A DNA stretch of 64,000 nt. Origin: CAMLOF01 sp041913045. Its GTDB lineage: Bacteria; Pseudomonadota; Gammaproteobacteria; Burkholderiales; Burkholderiaceae_C. The notes under the pieces are model-generated. The model was not told the DNA's origin. It was given only the letters and a program-made list of their open reading frames with translations, and made no database searches. This document shows, in pieces, positions 1 through 8,039 of this stretch. The stretch lies in assembly GCA_041913045.1 (NCBI GenBank), contig JAYSGB010000011.1, forward strand, positions 53,069-117,068, in the 5' to 3' direction. A program made the position numbers and the translations under genes. The stretch's first letter is position 1, and each line of letters begins with the position of its first letter.

Positions 1-1
1 C

Positions 2-637
2 ACGCTGGGCTTTGCCAGCCTCATCTACATGCCGCTGGGGGAGTTCACGGCCATCATCATGCTCACGCCGTTGATGGTCACCCTGCTGGCGGCGGCGTTC
101 TTGCGGGAGCGGGTGAACCTGCTGCGCTGGCTGCTGGTGCTGGGCGGCTTCAGCGGCGCGTTGCTGGTGGTGCAACCCGCAGGCTCAGCCATTGGGTGGG
201 CCATTTTTCTGCCGCTTTCGCTGGTGGTGGTCTACGCGCTGTTCCAGATCCTGACCAGCCGCATGGCCCGCACCGAAGACGCCATGACCATGCACTTCTA
301 CACCGGCTGGTCGGGGGCGCTGCTCATCAGCCTGGTGCTGCCCTGGGTCTGGCACGCCATTCCGGACTTTCGCTCCTGGGTACTGCTGTGCCTGGCGGGC
401 CTGTTCGGCACGGTGGGCCACTTTCTGCTGATCCAGGCGTTTGCCCGTGCGCCAGCGGCTACCCTGGCACCTTACCTGTACGCCCAGATTGGCTTTGCCA
501 TGCTGGCGGGCTGGCTGGTGTTTGACCACGTACCTGGCCCACTGGAGTTGTGGGGTATAGGGCTGATCGTGGTGTGTGGCGCCAGCACTGCGTGGCTGGC
601 CGCACGCGGGCCGCGCACCGATGCGAGCGGCCGTTGA
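2..637 (+). CDS. EamA/DMT-family permease, 5' truncated
   Basis: The reading frame is open from the first bases of the window, so the true start lies upstream. About 211 C-terminal residues are visible. They are rich in hydrophobic helices of 18-22 residues separated by short basic or acidic loops, including a stretch around TLAPYLYAQIGFAMLAGWLV that is typical of the second EamA repeat. The family (drug/metabolite transporter superfamily) exports amino acids, nucleosides or small metabolites across the inner membrane. The substrate cannot be read from the sequence. The tail is short and basic. The next gene starts 36 bp downstream on the same strand and could be co-transcribed. Confidence 0.85.
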   Translation, partial: TLGFASLIYMPLGEFTAIIMLTPLMVTLLAAAFLRERVNLLRWLLVLGGFSGALLVVQPAGSAIGWAIFLPLSLVVVYALFQILTSRMARTEDAMTMHFYTGWSGALLISLVLPWVWHAIPDFRSWVLLCLAGLFGTVGHFLLIQAFARAPAATLAPYLYAQIGFAMLAGWLVFDHVPGPLELWGIGLIVVCGASTAWLAARGPRTDASGR

Positions 638-673
638 CGGCGCACCGCCAGGCGGTGGTGGGAGAATCAGGGC

Positions 674-1309
674 ATGTCGCAATACTTTGAAGTCCACCCC
701 GACAACCCGCAGCCCCGCCTGCTAAAGCAAGCCGCCCAGCTTTTGCAGAAAGGCGGCGTGCTGGCCGTGCCTACAGATTCGAGCTACGCCCTGGTCTGCC
801 ACCTGGACGACAAGGCCGCCGCAGACCAGTTGCGCCGCATCCGCCAGGTGGACGACAAGCACCACCTGACGCTGCTGTGCCGCGACCTGAGCGAACTGGC
901 CAGCTACGCGCGCGTGGACAACCGCCAGTACCGCCTGCTCAAGCTGGGCACGCCCGGGGCTTACACCTTCATTCTGGAAGCCAGCAAGGAAGTTCCCCGG
1001 CGGGTGAGCCACCCGTCGCGCAAAACCATCGGCCTGCGCGTGCCCGACCACAAAACGCTGCAGGAACTGCTCGCGCACCACGGCGCGCCGCTGCTGGCCA
1101 CCACGCTCATCGCACCGGGCGAGACCGAACCGATGAACGACGCCCAAGAGATACGGGAGCGCTTCGAGCACGATCTGGCCGCCGTGATTGACGCGGGCGC
1201 CTGCGCGCTGGCGCCCACCACCGTGATTGACCTGACCCCCATGGGCAACGGCAGCGACCCCGAGGTGCTGCGCGAAGGCCAGGGCCCGCTGAACGCCCTG
1301 GGCCTGTGA
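674..1309 (+). CDS. YciO/YrdC/Sua5-family protein
   Basis: This 211-residue protein has the YrdC fold signature. An N-terminal GGVLAVPTDSSYALVC segment (about residues 27-42) corresponds to the TDTxYGL nucleotide-binding motif of the family, followed by a KxxxR-type basic helix and a central HPSRKTIGLRVPDH segment. Sua5/TsaC members make threonylcarbamoyl-AMP for tRNA t6A. The length and the altered motif (TDSSYAL) resemble the YciO branch, whose role is less clear, so I do not assign tsaC. The ATG at 674 follows a GGGAGAA ribosome-binding site. It starts 28 bp before the next gene and probably shares its transcript. Confidence 0.8.
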   Translation: MSQYFEVHPDNPQPRLLKQAAQLLQKGGVLAVPTDSSYALVCHLDDKAAADQLRRIRQVDDKHHLTLLCRDLSELASYARVDNRQYRLLKLGTPGAYTFILEASKEVPRRVSHPSRKTIGLRVPDHKTLQELLAHHGAPLLATTLIAPGETEPMNDAQEIRERFEHDLAAVIDAGACALAPTTVIDLTPMGNGSDPEVLREGQGPLNALGL

Positions 1310-1337
1310 AACCACACCCCTGAGACAATAACGCCCC

Positions 1338-2006
1338 ATGGACTTTGCCCAGATCATTCAGACCGTGGCGATCTACGCCATCCCGGTCCTCTTCGCCATC
1401 ACCGTGCACGAGGCAGCCCACGGCTACGCCGCGCGCCACTATGGCGACAACACCGCCTACATGCTGGGGCGCATCACGCTCAACCCGCTGAAGCACATTG
1501 ACCCGCTGGGCACCATTGCCATGCCGCTGTTGCTGTACTTCGCCACCAGCGGTGCCTTCCTGTTTGGCTATGCCAAGCCCGTGCCGGTGAACTTCGGGCG
1601 GCTGCGCCACCCCAAGCGCGACATGATCTGGGTGGCACTGGCCGGGCCTGGGGCCAACCTGGTGCAGGCCATTTTGTGGGTGGTGCTGGGTTACCTGATG
1701 GTGGCTGCGGGCGTGGAAGAGCGCTTCTTCCTGGAAATGGCACGCGCCGGGCTGATGGTCAACTTGGTCATGTTCGCCTTCAACCTGTTCCCGCTGCCGC
1801 CGCTGGACGGTGGCCGCATTCTGGTGGGCCTGCTGCCCATGCGTGCAGCCATCGGGCTGTCGCGCGTGGAGCCTTACGGCTTCTTCATCGTGCTGGCACT
1901 GGTGATCAGCGGCATTGTGGGCAGCCTGTGGCTGCGCCCGCTGATGAACGTGACCGCCGGGCTCATCGAACTGCTGCTGTCGCCCCTGCGCTGGCTGCTC
2001 TTCTGA
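1338..2006 (+). CDS. Site-2 protease family (M50) membrane metallopeptidase
   Basis: The protein has 222 residues and several membrane segments. The zinc motif HEAAH sits at residues 24-28 inside the first hydrophobic segment, and the second conserved motif, NLFPLPPLDGGRIL, lies at about residues 149-162 and supplies the Asp ligand. This compact architecture without a PDZ domain is the family often annotated as a site-2 protease homologue and found next to trpS in Burkholderiales. It probably cleaves membrane-embedded helices, but no substrate can be named. It ends 43 bp before trpS on the same strand. Confidence 0.88.
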   Translation: MDFAQIIQTVAIYAIPVLFAITVHEAAHGYAARHYGDNTAYMLGRITLNPLKHIDPLGTIAMPLLLYFATSGAFLFGYAKPVPVNFGRLRHPKRDMIWVALAGPGANLVQAILWVVLGYLMVAAGVEERFFLEMARAGLMVNLVMFAFNLFPLPPLDGGRILVGLLPMRAAIGLSRVEPYGFFIVLALVISGIVGSLWLRPLMNVTAGLIELLLSPLRWLLF

Positions 2007-2049
2007 GCCTACCGCCCCTTTTTTTGAACGATACATCCTGCGTCAACCC

Positions 2050-3345
2050 ATGAGCAAAGTGCGCGTCCTCACCGGCATCACCACCTCCGGCACCCCCCAC
2101 CTGGGCAACTACGTCGGGGCCATACGCCCCACCGTTCGGGCCAGCCGCCTGGACAATGTCGAGAGCTTCTTCTTCCTGGCCGACTACCACGCCCTCATCA
2201 AGATCGATGACCCGGCGCGCATCCAGCGCTCCACGCTGGAGATTGCGGCGACCTGGATTGCCTGTGGCCTGGACCCAGAAAAGGTGACGTTCTACCGCCA
2301 GTCCGACATCCCCGAGATTCCCGAACTGACGTGGTTTTTGACCTGCGTTTGCGGCAAAGGCCTGCTCAACCGGGCGCACGCCTACAAGGCCATGCTCGAC
2401 AAGAACGCTGCCGCGGGTGCCGAGCCGGACGATGGCGTGACCGCCGGCCTGTTCATGTACCCGGTGCTGATGGCCGCCGACATTCTGATGTTCAACGCCC
2501 ACCAGGTGCCTGTGGGACGCGACCAGGTGCAGCACATCGAAATGGCGCGTGACATGGCATCCAGCTTCAACCACCTGTACGGCGAGCACTTCACGCTGCC
2601 CGAGGCGGTGATCGAGGAAAGCGTGGCCACCCTGCCCGGCCTGGACGGCCGCAAGATGAGCAAGAGCTACGACAACACGATTCCGCTGTTCGTGCCGCGC
2701 GAGCAGTTGAAGAAGCTGATCATGGGCATCTTGACGGATTCCAAGGCGCCGGGTGAACCCAAGAGCACCGAAGGCTCTGCCCTGTTCCAGATTTACCAGG
2801 CCTTTGCCACCCCCGAGGAAACCGCCGCGCTGGCCAAGGCCTACGCCGAAGGCATTGCCTGGGGTGATGCCAAGCAGGTGCTGTTTGAGCGCATTGACCG
2901 CGAGATTGCCCCCATGCGCGCCACCTACGACGAGCTGATGGCCCACCCCGAGAAGGTGGAAGCCATGCTGCGTGCAGGCGCCATGAAGGCACGTGCCGTG
3001 GCCACGCCGTTCACCGCGAAGGTGCGCCACGCGGTGGGCCTGCGCCCGCTGCAAGCCATCAGCGAGACCAAGGCGACCAAGGCAGAAAAGGCTGCGCTGC
3101 CCACCTTCAAGCAGTACCGCGAGAAGGATGGCCAGTTCTACTTCAAACTGGCCGACGCCAAAGGCCACGTGCTGCTGCAGAGCCTGGGCTTTGCGTCGCC
3201 CAAGGACGCAGGCCAGGCCATTGCACGCCTGAAGAGCGAAGGCTTTGCCGCCTGTGCGGATCTGCACGCCCTGGCGCCGGTGGCGTCTGGTGTGGCGGTG
3301 CATGATGTGGAGGCGGCGCTGAAGGCGCTGCGCGAGGCAGACTGA
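2050..3345 (+). CDS. trpS: Tryptophan--tRNA ligase with C-terminal extension
   Basis: TrpS charges tRNA-Trp with tryptophan in the cytoplasm. The class I signatures are present: a HIGH-like PHLGN at residues 16-20 and KMSKS at 202-206. The protein is 431 residues, roughly 90-100 longer than compact TrpS enzymes. The extra C-terminal part (about residues 350-400, around QYREKDGQFYFKLADAKG) looks like a DUF1508/YegP-type beta module fused to the synthetase. The ATG at 2050 has only a weak upstream Shine-Dalgarno. trpS is the last gene of the short plus-strand run before a tRNA-Ser gene. Confidence 0.95.
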   Translation: MSKVRVLTGITTSGTPHLGNYVGAIRPTVRASRLDNVESFFFLADYHALIKIDDPARIQRSTLEIAATWIACGLDPEKVTFYRQSDIPEIPELTWFLTCVCGKGLLNRAHAYKAMLDKNAAAGAEPDDGVTAGLFMYPVLMAADILMFNAHQVPVGRDQVQHIEMARDMASSFNHLYGEHFTLPEAVIEESVATLPGLDGRKMSKSYDNTIPLFVPREQLKKLIMGILTDSKAPGEPKSTEGSALFQIYQAFATPEETAALAKAYAEGIAWGDAKQVLFERIDREIAPMRATYDELMAHPEKVEAMLRAGAMKARAVATPFTAKVRHAVGLRPLQAISETKATKAEKAALPTFKQYREKDGQFYFKLADAKGHVLLQSLGFASPKDAGQAIARLKSEGFAACADLHALAPVASGVAVHDVEAALKALREAD

Positions 3346-3416
3346 AGGCAGCGGCTGGATGGGCTGCCAGGTAAAGGCGCCTTCGCAAGCCTGCTAGAAT
3401 CTCGGCTTCGACACGC

Positions 3417-3508
3417 GGAAGGGTGGCAGAGTGGTCGAATGCGCCGGACTCGAAATCCGGTATACGGTTTCTACCGTATCGAGGGTTCGAATCCCTCCTC
3501 TTCCGCCA
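3417..3508 (+). tRNA. tRNA-Ser (anticodon CGA)
   Basis: A 92-nt cloverleaf including an encoded CCA. The acceptor arm GGAAGGG pairs with CTCTTCC, allowing one G-T pair. The anticodon arm CCGGA/TCCGG encloses the loop CTCGAAA with anticodon CGA at 3451-3453, which reads UCG. A long variable arm (about TACGG/CCGTA) is the class II hallmark of tRNA-Ser. The T arm is GAGGG-TTCGAAT-CCCTC. Confidence 0.97.
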
Positions 3509-3516
3509 GCAAGTCT

Positions 3517-3546
3517 AGGCCCTCACTTTTCGAGGGCCTTTTCTTT
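3517..3546 (+). terminator. Intrinsic terminator after tRNA-Ser
   Basis: An 8-bp perfect stem (AGGCCCTC / GAGGGCCT, 3517-3524 with 3532-3539) with a 7-nt loop is followed by a T-rich run (TTTTCTTT). It lies 8 nt after the tRNA 3' end. Confidence 0.85.
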
Positions 3547-3876
3547 GCCTGAAACCCAGCGTTCATGCGGGTTTGCGACCGGTTCCGGTTTCTCTACCCG
3601 GGTGTTTTGACCGGGTTTTCTCCCCCTCTCTCTTCCCGCTTTCTCTACGGGCTCTTTTTCCCGATGCACTTTGACGTTTTGGGCCGCTCTGCGCTCCAGA
3701 CAAAACGGGGCCGCAGCTCACAGTTACGTGGGAATCAACATCCAGACCTCACAGCACCAGTTTGAATGCACCGGCGTGGCTCAAAACTCCTGGATGCGTA
3801 GATCAACAGGCTGCCGTCACGGTGATTTAGACAAGCAAGGCAGGTGAAAAAAGGTGCGCTTCACAAGTGGCACGAG
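3547..3876. other. Gene-free interval, nothing recognised
   Basis: About 330 bp lie between the tRNA terminator and the stop of the minus-strand chemoreceptor. It holds only a short, atypical open frame with no convincing ribosome-binding site. I see pyrimidine-rich tracts but no repeats, RNA gene or promoter that I can defend. Confidence 0.5.
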
Positions 3877-5610
3877 TCAGAACGTATCCCACTCACCATC
3901 GCCCTGCGCCTCTGGCTTCTTGGCCATGGCCATGGCCAGCTTCTGCGTCTGCACTGGCGCAGGCTTGCCAAGCGGCATACGCTGCACTGTCTTCATCGGT
4001 TGAACCGGCTTCTCTGCGGCTCGTTTGTGCATCACCGGCGCCACACTCACGGCGTGCGCTTCATCCCCCTGAGCCAGCCGGAACACCGACACCGCCTGCA
4101 CCAGCTCCTGCGCCTGTCCGTTCAGGCTCGCCGCCGCCGCCGCCATCTCCTCCACCAGCGCCGCGTTCTGCTGCGTCGCTTGGTCCATGCTCTGCACCGC
4201 CTCCCCTATCTGCCCCACGCCTTCGCTCTGTTCCCTGCTCGCCGCGCTGATCTCTCCCATGATGTCCGTCACCCGCCGGATGCTCGTCACCACTTCCTGC
4301 ATCGTCGAGCCCGCCTGGTCCACCAAGGCACTGCCCTGCTCCACACGCTCCACGCTGTCTCCGATCAGCGCCTTGATTTCCTTGGCCGCCTCGGCGCTCC
4401 TTTGTGCCAGGCTGCGCACTTCTCCGGCCACCACCGCGAAGCCCCTCCCTTGTTCGCCCGCCCGTGCCGCTTCCACCGCAGCGTTGAGCGCCAGGATGTT
4501 GGTCTGAAACGCGATGCCGTCTATCACCGTGATGATGTCGGCGATCTTGCGTGAGCTGTCGTTGATGCCACGCATGGTGTCCACTACCTGGGACACGACT
4601 TCTCCACCGCGCACCGCCACCGCCGAGGCGTTCTGCGCCAGCTGGTTGCCCGTCTGGGCGTTGTCGGCGTTTTGCTTGACCGTCGAAGACAGCTCTTCCA
4701 TCGACGCGGCCGTCTCCTCCAGCGCGCTGGCCTGGTTCTCGGTGCGACCGGACAGATCCTGGTTGCCCTGTGCGATCTCGGCGCTGGCCAGCGAGACCGA
4801 ATGGCTACCTTGGCGCACCAAGGCAACCACCCGCACGAGTGAGCTCTGCATGGCCTGCAGGGCTTGCAGCAGTTGGGCGACTTCGTCTTTGCCCTGGGCC
4901 TGGATGGAGCGGGTCAGGTCGCCCTGGGCCACGGCGTTGGCCGCGTCTATGGCGGAGCCCAGCCCTTTGTTGATGCCGCGCACCAGCAGCCAGCCAAAGC
5001 CCACCGCAAACGCTGCACCCAGGATGAAGATGCCCCACGACAGCAGGCGAGAGACCTCGTAGCGGCTCACCGCAGCTTCGTACTCCTGCTTGGCTATCTG
5101 CAACTGCAGCGTCGTCAGCGCCGTGATCGCTTTGCGGACCTCGGCATACAGCAGCTCGTCTTTTTCTTCCATGAGTTGACGGGCTGCATCCAGATTGCCT
5201 GCCATGAGCGCATCCTCTGCCGGCTTGAGAAATCCGTTGCGGTACGCCGCTCGGGCTGTGTCAAACGACTGGGCAATTTTTTGCTCCTCTGGCGTGAGCT
5301 TGGTGGACATGTAGGCCTGCCAGACCTGATTGATCTCTTCGGTATTGGCCTTCATCAAGGCCGCATCAGCTTTGATAGCCTCAGGTGAACCGATGGCTAT
5401 AGCGTGGGCAATGGCCCCCCGATTGCGCAACACCAGGCGCTGCACATCCAGCAACTGCCCCATGGGGACGGTACGGTCTTCATAAACCGTCTGCAAACCA
5501 GCATTTGCACTTTGCATGCCACGCAGGCCCACAGCCCCCACGGCCATCAAGACCACAAGCAGTGCACCGATCAAGATACCCAAGCGGACCGAGATCTTTA
5601 GCTGGTTCAT
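3877..5610 (-). CDS. Methyl-accepting chemotaxis protein with CheR-tether tail
   Basis: A 577-residue receptor. It has a membrane segment at about 10-30, a roughly 155-residue four-helix-bundle periplasmic sensor, a second membrane segment at about 190-210, a HAMP linker and the long cytoplasmic coiled coil. The highly conserved hairpin tip (IDGIAFQTNILALNAAVE and the following GEQGRGFAVVAGEVR) contacts CheA/CheW. The last five residues are EWDTF, matching the xWxxF pentapeptide by which the methyltransferase CheR docks. I chose the internal ATG at 5610 because it follows a GGAG site and begins MNQLKISVRLG, as in Tsr-like receptors. The ligand is unknown. No che genes are nearby. Confidence 0.93.
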   Translation of the reverse strand: MNQLKISVRLGILIGALLVVLMAVGAVGLRGMQSANAGLQTVYEDRTVPMGQLLDVQRLVLRNRGAIAHAIAIGSPEAIKADAALMKANTEEINQVWQAYMSTKLTPEEQKIAQSFDTARAAYRNGFLKPAEDALMAGNLDAARQLMEEKDELLYAEVRKAITALTTLQLQIAKQEYEAAVSRYEVSRLLSWGIFILGAAFAVGFGWLLVRGINKGLGSAIDAANAVAQGDLTRSIQAQGKDEVAQLLQALQAMQSSLVRVVALVRQGSHSVSLASAEIAQGNQDLSGRTENQASALEETAASMEELSSTVKQNADNAQTGNQLAQNASAVAVRGGEVVSQVVDTMRGINDSSRKIADIITVIDGIAFQTNILALNAAVEAARAGEQGRGFAVVAGEVRSLAQRSAEAAKEIKALIGDSVERVEQGSALVDQAGSTMQEVVTSIRRVTDIMGEISAASREQSEGVGQIGEAVQSMDQATQQNAALVEEMAAAAASLNGQAQELVQAVSVFRLAQGDEAHAVSVAPVMHKRAAEKPVQPMKTVQRMPLGKPAPVQTQKLAMAMAKKPEAQGDGEWDTF

Positions 5611-6014
5611 GAGTCGCTCCAGAGAGTCTGAGCGCCCATCATATCTGCCGGTTTCTCCGCTGGGGTGGCGAACTCGCAACAAAGTCTTCGCCTATTTATC
5701 CATCTCACTGGTTTGATTGCCCATTTCCTGAGCATGCTGACGAAATTCCAAAAAGGACAAGCACTTAGCTCACATTCCCTAGACTTATCCACAGCTCTGA
5801 CCACGTGTTCTGAGGGTAAGTCGATGGCCAATGAACCACGTGCGCGCGGCCTTCGCCTTGGCCAACCGGGGCGCTTGCGAGGCCCGCCAGAAATGCAACC
5901 AGGCACCCATGCTAGATGCCCCTTGCAGGAAGTCAATCTCTGCACCAACAAGTTGACAAACAAAGCATGACTCACATACGATAGTGAACATTCATTCACC
6001 AAATCGTATGTTCA
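5611..6014. other. 404-bp divergent intergenic region
   Basis: It separates the minus-strand chemoreceptor from the plus-strand LexA-like gene and must carry both promoters. Its right end contains the promoter/operator described separately (5953-6011). Short open frames here have no good ribosome-binding site and no coding character. Confidence 0.6.
5953..6011 (+). promoter_or_regulatory. Promoter with nested palindromic operator for the LexA-like gene
   Basis: A sigma70-type promoter is visible: TTGACA at 5953-5958, an 18-bp spacer and TACGAT at 5977-5982. The -10 box is inside the left arm of a perfect 9-bp inverted repeat, ACATACGAT (5974-5982) and ATCGTATGT (6003-6011), with 20 bp between. 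Inside that lies a second inverted repeat, GTGAA/TTCAC. The outer right arm ends 3 bp before the ATG. The layout suggests autorepression, which is inference. No CTGT-N8-ACAG SOS box is present. Confidence 0.65.
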
Positions 6015-6590
6015 ATGTCTGACAGCAAGCACCTTGATGCGCTGCGCATCTACTGGAAGGAGAACAAGGCGTTCCCCTCCATGGCCAAGCTCGCTGACGT
6101 GTTGGGCCTGGCGTCTTCGGGTGGCGTGTTCAAGGTAATTGGCCGACTGGTGGACGCTGGCTACCTTGAGCGCGTGGAAGGTCGCATTGCCCCCACCCGT
6201 GAATTTTTTGCCCTGCCCGTGCTGGGCAAGGTGCGCGCCGGTTTGCCCCAGGCCGAAGACCAGACGGCCGGACTGGAAACGGTGGGCGTGGAGGATTACC
6301 TGATTCGCCACCCTGAGCGCACGGTGTTCTGCCGCGTGCGCGGCGACTCCATGAAAGACGCGGGCATGCTCGACGGCGACATGGTGGTCGTGGAACGCAA
6401 CCGCCCCACCAAGCCCGGCGACATCGTGGTGGCGCTGGTGGACAACGAACTCACAGTCAAACACCTGCATCCGCTGCCCGGGGCTGGCGGCTGGGTGCTC
6501 AAGCCTGCCAACCCCGACTACCCCGACATTCTTGCGCGCGAGTCGCTGGAGGTGCTGGGTGTGGTGGTCGGCGTGTTCCGCCGTCTTTGA
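6015..6590 (+). CDS. LexA-like S24-family repressor
   Basis: A 191-residue protein with an N-terminal winged-helix region (about 1-65) and a C-terminal S24 self-cleaving protease domain. A candidate Ala-Gly cleavage site occurs in KVRAGLPQ (about residues 74-81), the catalytic serine in the RGDSMKDAGML segment, and the lysine in NELTVKHLH. The family represses genes until RecA-stimulated self-cleavage. The DNA-binding half differs from standard LexA and no SOS box lies upstream, so this is probably a LexA paralogue with its own regulon. No Shine-Dalgarno precedes the ATG. A 44-aa gene follows after 31 bp and may share its transcript. Confidence 0.85.
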   Translation: MSDSKHLDALRIYWKENKAFPSMAKLADVLGLASSGGVFKVIGRLVDAGYLERVEGRIAPTREFFALPVLGKVRAGLPQAEDQTAGLETVGVEDYLIRHPERTVFCRVRGDSMKDAGMLDGDMVVVERNRPTKPGDIVVALVDNELTVKHLHPLPGAGGWVLKPANPDYPDILARESLEVLGVVVGVFRRL

Positions 6591-6621
6591 CAGTCAAGCC
6601 AACTTTTTTTGTGAGGTAGCC

Positions 6622-6756
6622 ATGAGTATCAAAGCCATTTTCCGCAAACTGACCGGCAAGGGCGGCGCGCTCAACAAAGCACGCACCACCCGCGAAATCT
6701 GCCAGCTCAACGTAATAGCAGCTTGCGCGCGGGTGTCGGTCTACGAACTCGATTAA
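6622..6756 (+). CDS. Small 44-aa protein of unknown function
   Basis: The ATG at 6622 follows a GTGAGG ribosome-binding site at good spacing and opens a 44-codon frame, MSIKAIFRKLTGKGG and onward, ending in VSVYELD. The N-terminal half is strongly basic, the C-terminal half neutral with two cysteines. I do not recognise a family. Its position 31 bp after the LexA-like gene suggests co-expression with it. Confidence 0.6.
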   Translation: MSIKAIFRKLTGKGGALNKARTTREICQLNVIAACARVSVYELD

Positions 6757-6866
6757 GCGCCATCCAGCCGCCGCCCGTTGACTCGGGCGGAACTTGCGCT
6801 ATGCAAGGCCAAAGAGCAAGAATCACCAAGTAAACTCCTTGTCTTCCAGGCCTCATCCACCCCTAC

Positions 6867-8024
6867 ATGCACAGTTGGACCCTCCTGTTCGCCAGCACGA
6901 TCATGCTTGGATGCGTGACCAGCCTGGCATTCGCAGTGTGGTTCTTCAACCGGCGCATTCCGGGTCTGCCTGCATGGATCGCGGCGTTTTCCTGCGGGTT
7001 CCTGGCCTCGCTCAATTACATGACGCGGCCCCATCTGCAGGAAACCTTTGCTGTGGTGAGCATCACGGTGCTCACACTGGGTACCGCCTACTTCAACCTG
7101 CACGCCTGCCGTCAGCACCTCGGTTTGCATATCTGGCGCCTGCGGCTCGGCACGCTCGCGCTGATCACCGCCGGGCTCCTGGTGTGGTCGATAGATGTTC
7201 TGCGCGCCAACCTGCCCCTGCGCTTTGTGTTGTTGAGCCTGATTTCTGGCGGCATGTTTCTGTACGCAGGCTGGCTTTTGATACGGGCTGGGCGCGGTGG
7301 GCAAACGTTTCGCAACCTGTTTGGCTGGACATGCATTGTTCACGGTGTGTTCCAGGTGCTGCGCCCAGTGCTGCTGCTGTGGAACGCGGAAACTCCGGGA
7401 AGCTACGCAGAAACGCTGGACCGCGCACTGCCCATCATGATCGAAACGCTGGTGGCCATGCAGATCATGTCTTTTGGGGTGCTGATGTTGGTCAACGAGC
7501 ATCTGCGCACAGAACTGGTCCGGCTGGCGCAGATGGACCCGTTGACCGACGTGTTCAACCGCCGTTCGTTTTTGACGCTGTTGGACAAGGCCGTGAGCCA
7601 GGCGCAGCGGCACCGCGCGTCCGTGCCTTTGCTGCTGATTGATCTGGACCACTTCAAGGCGATCAACGACACGCACGGCCACTTCCATGGCGACAGCGCC
7701 TTGCGGCACTTCGTGGAGGTGACGCAATCGGTGATACGCAGGCAAGATGTGCTGGGCAGGCTGGGCGGCGAGGAGTTTGCTGTATTCCTGCCCGACACTG
7801 GGCTTGCCGAAGCCGGTGAAGTGGCGGAACGCTTGCGCGAGGCGGTGGCCGCTTCGGTGCTGGAAGTGCAGGGGCGCCGTGTTCCCTTGACGGCCAGCAT
7901 TGGCGTGGCGGAGTGCCGGGAACATGCTGACATTGAAGCCGCACTGCACCGCGCGGACGAGGCGATGTACCGCGCCAAGGCCCTGGGGCGCAACCGGGTG
8001 GTGCTGGCGCCCCTTGCGGCTTGA
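6867..8024 (+). CDS. Membrane-bound diguanylate cyclase (GGDEF)
   Basis: 385 residues. The first ~190 form about six hydrophobic helices (a MASE-like membrane sensor) and the rest is a GGDEF domain that makes cyclic di-GMP from two GTP. The active-site loop is GGEEF at residues 300-304, an active variant. The product-inhibition I-site is intact: RRQD sits exactly five residues before GGEEF. No EAL domain is attached. It stands alone, with the next gene convergent 15 bp downstream. The ATG at 6867 was chosen because it begins the first membrane helix. Confidence 0.93.
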   Translation: MHSWTLLFASTIMLGCVTSLAFAVWFFNRRIPGLPAWIAAFSCGFLASLNYMTRPHLQETFAVVSITVLTLGTAYFNLHACRQHLGLHIWRLRLGTLALITAGLLVWSIDVLRANLPLRFVLLSLISGGMFLYAGWLLIRAGRGGQTFRNLFGWTCIVHGVFQVLRPVLLLWNAETPGSYAETLDRALPIMIETLVAMQIMSFGVLMLVNEHLRTELVRLAQMDPLTDVFNRRSFLTLLDKAVSQAQRHRASVPLLLIDLDHFKAINDTHGHFHGDSALRHFVEVTQSVIRRQDVLGRLGGEEFAVFLPDTGLAEAGEVAERLREAVAASVLEVQGRRVPLTASIGVAECREHADIEAALHRADEAMYRAKALGRNRVVLAPLAA

Positions 8025-8039
8025 TGTTGGTCTGACGCG

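Noticed and set aside
3565..3765. A 66-codon ORF after tRNA-Ser
   Set aside because: No ribosome-binding site, unusual composition, and no similarity I recognise. It is probably chance.
5665..5970. A 101-codon ORF before the LexA-like gene
   Set aside because: It runs through the receptor's promoter region and has no Shine-Dalgarno or family resemblance.
5683..6014. A canonical LexA SOS box upstream of the LexA-like gene
   Set aside because: No CTGT-N8-ACAG pattern exists; only the unrelated nested palindrome is present.
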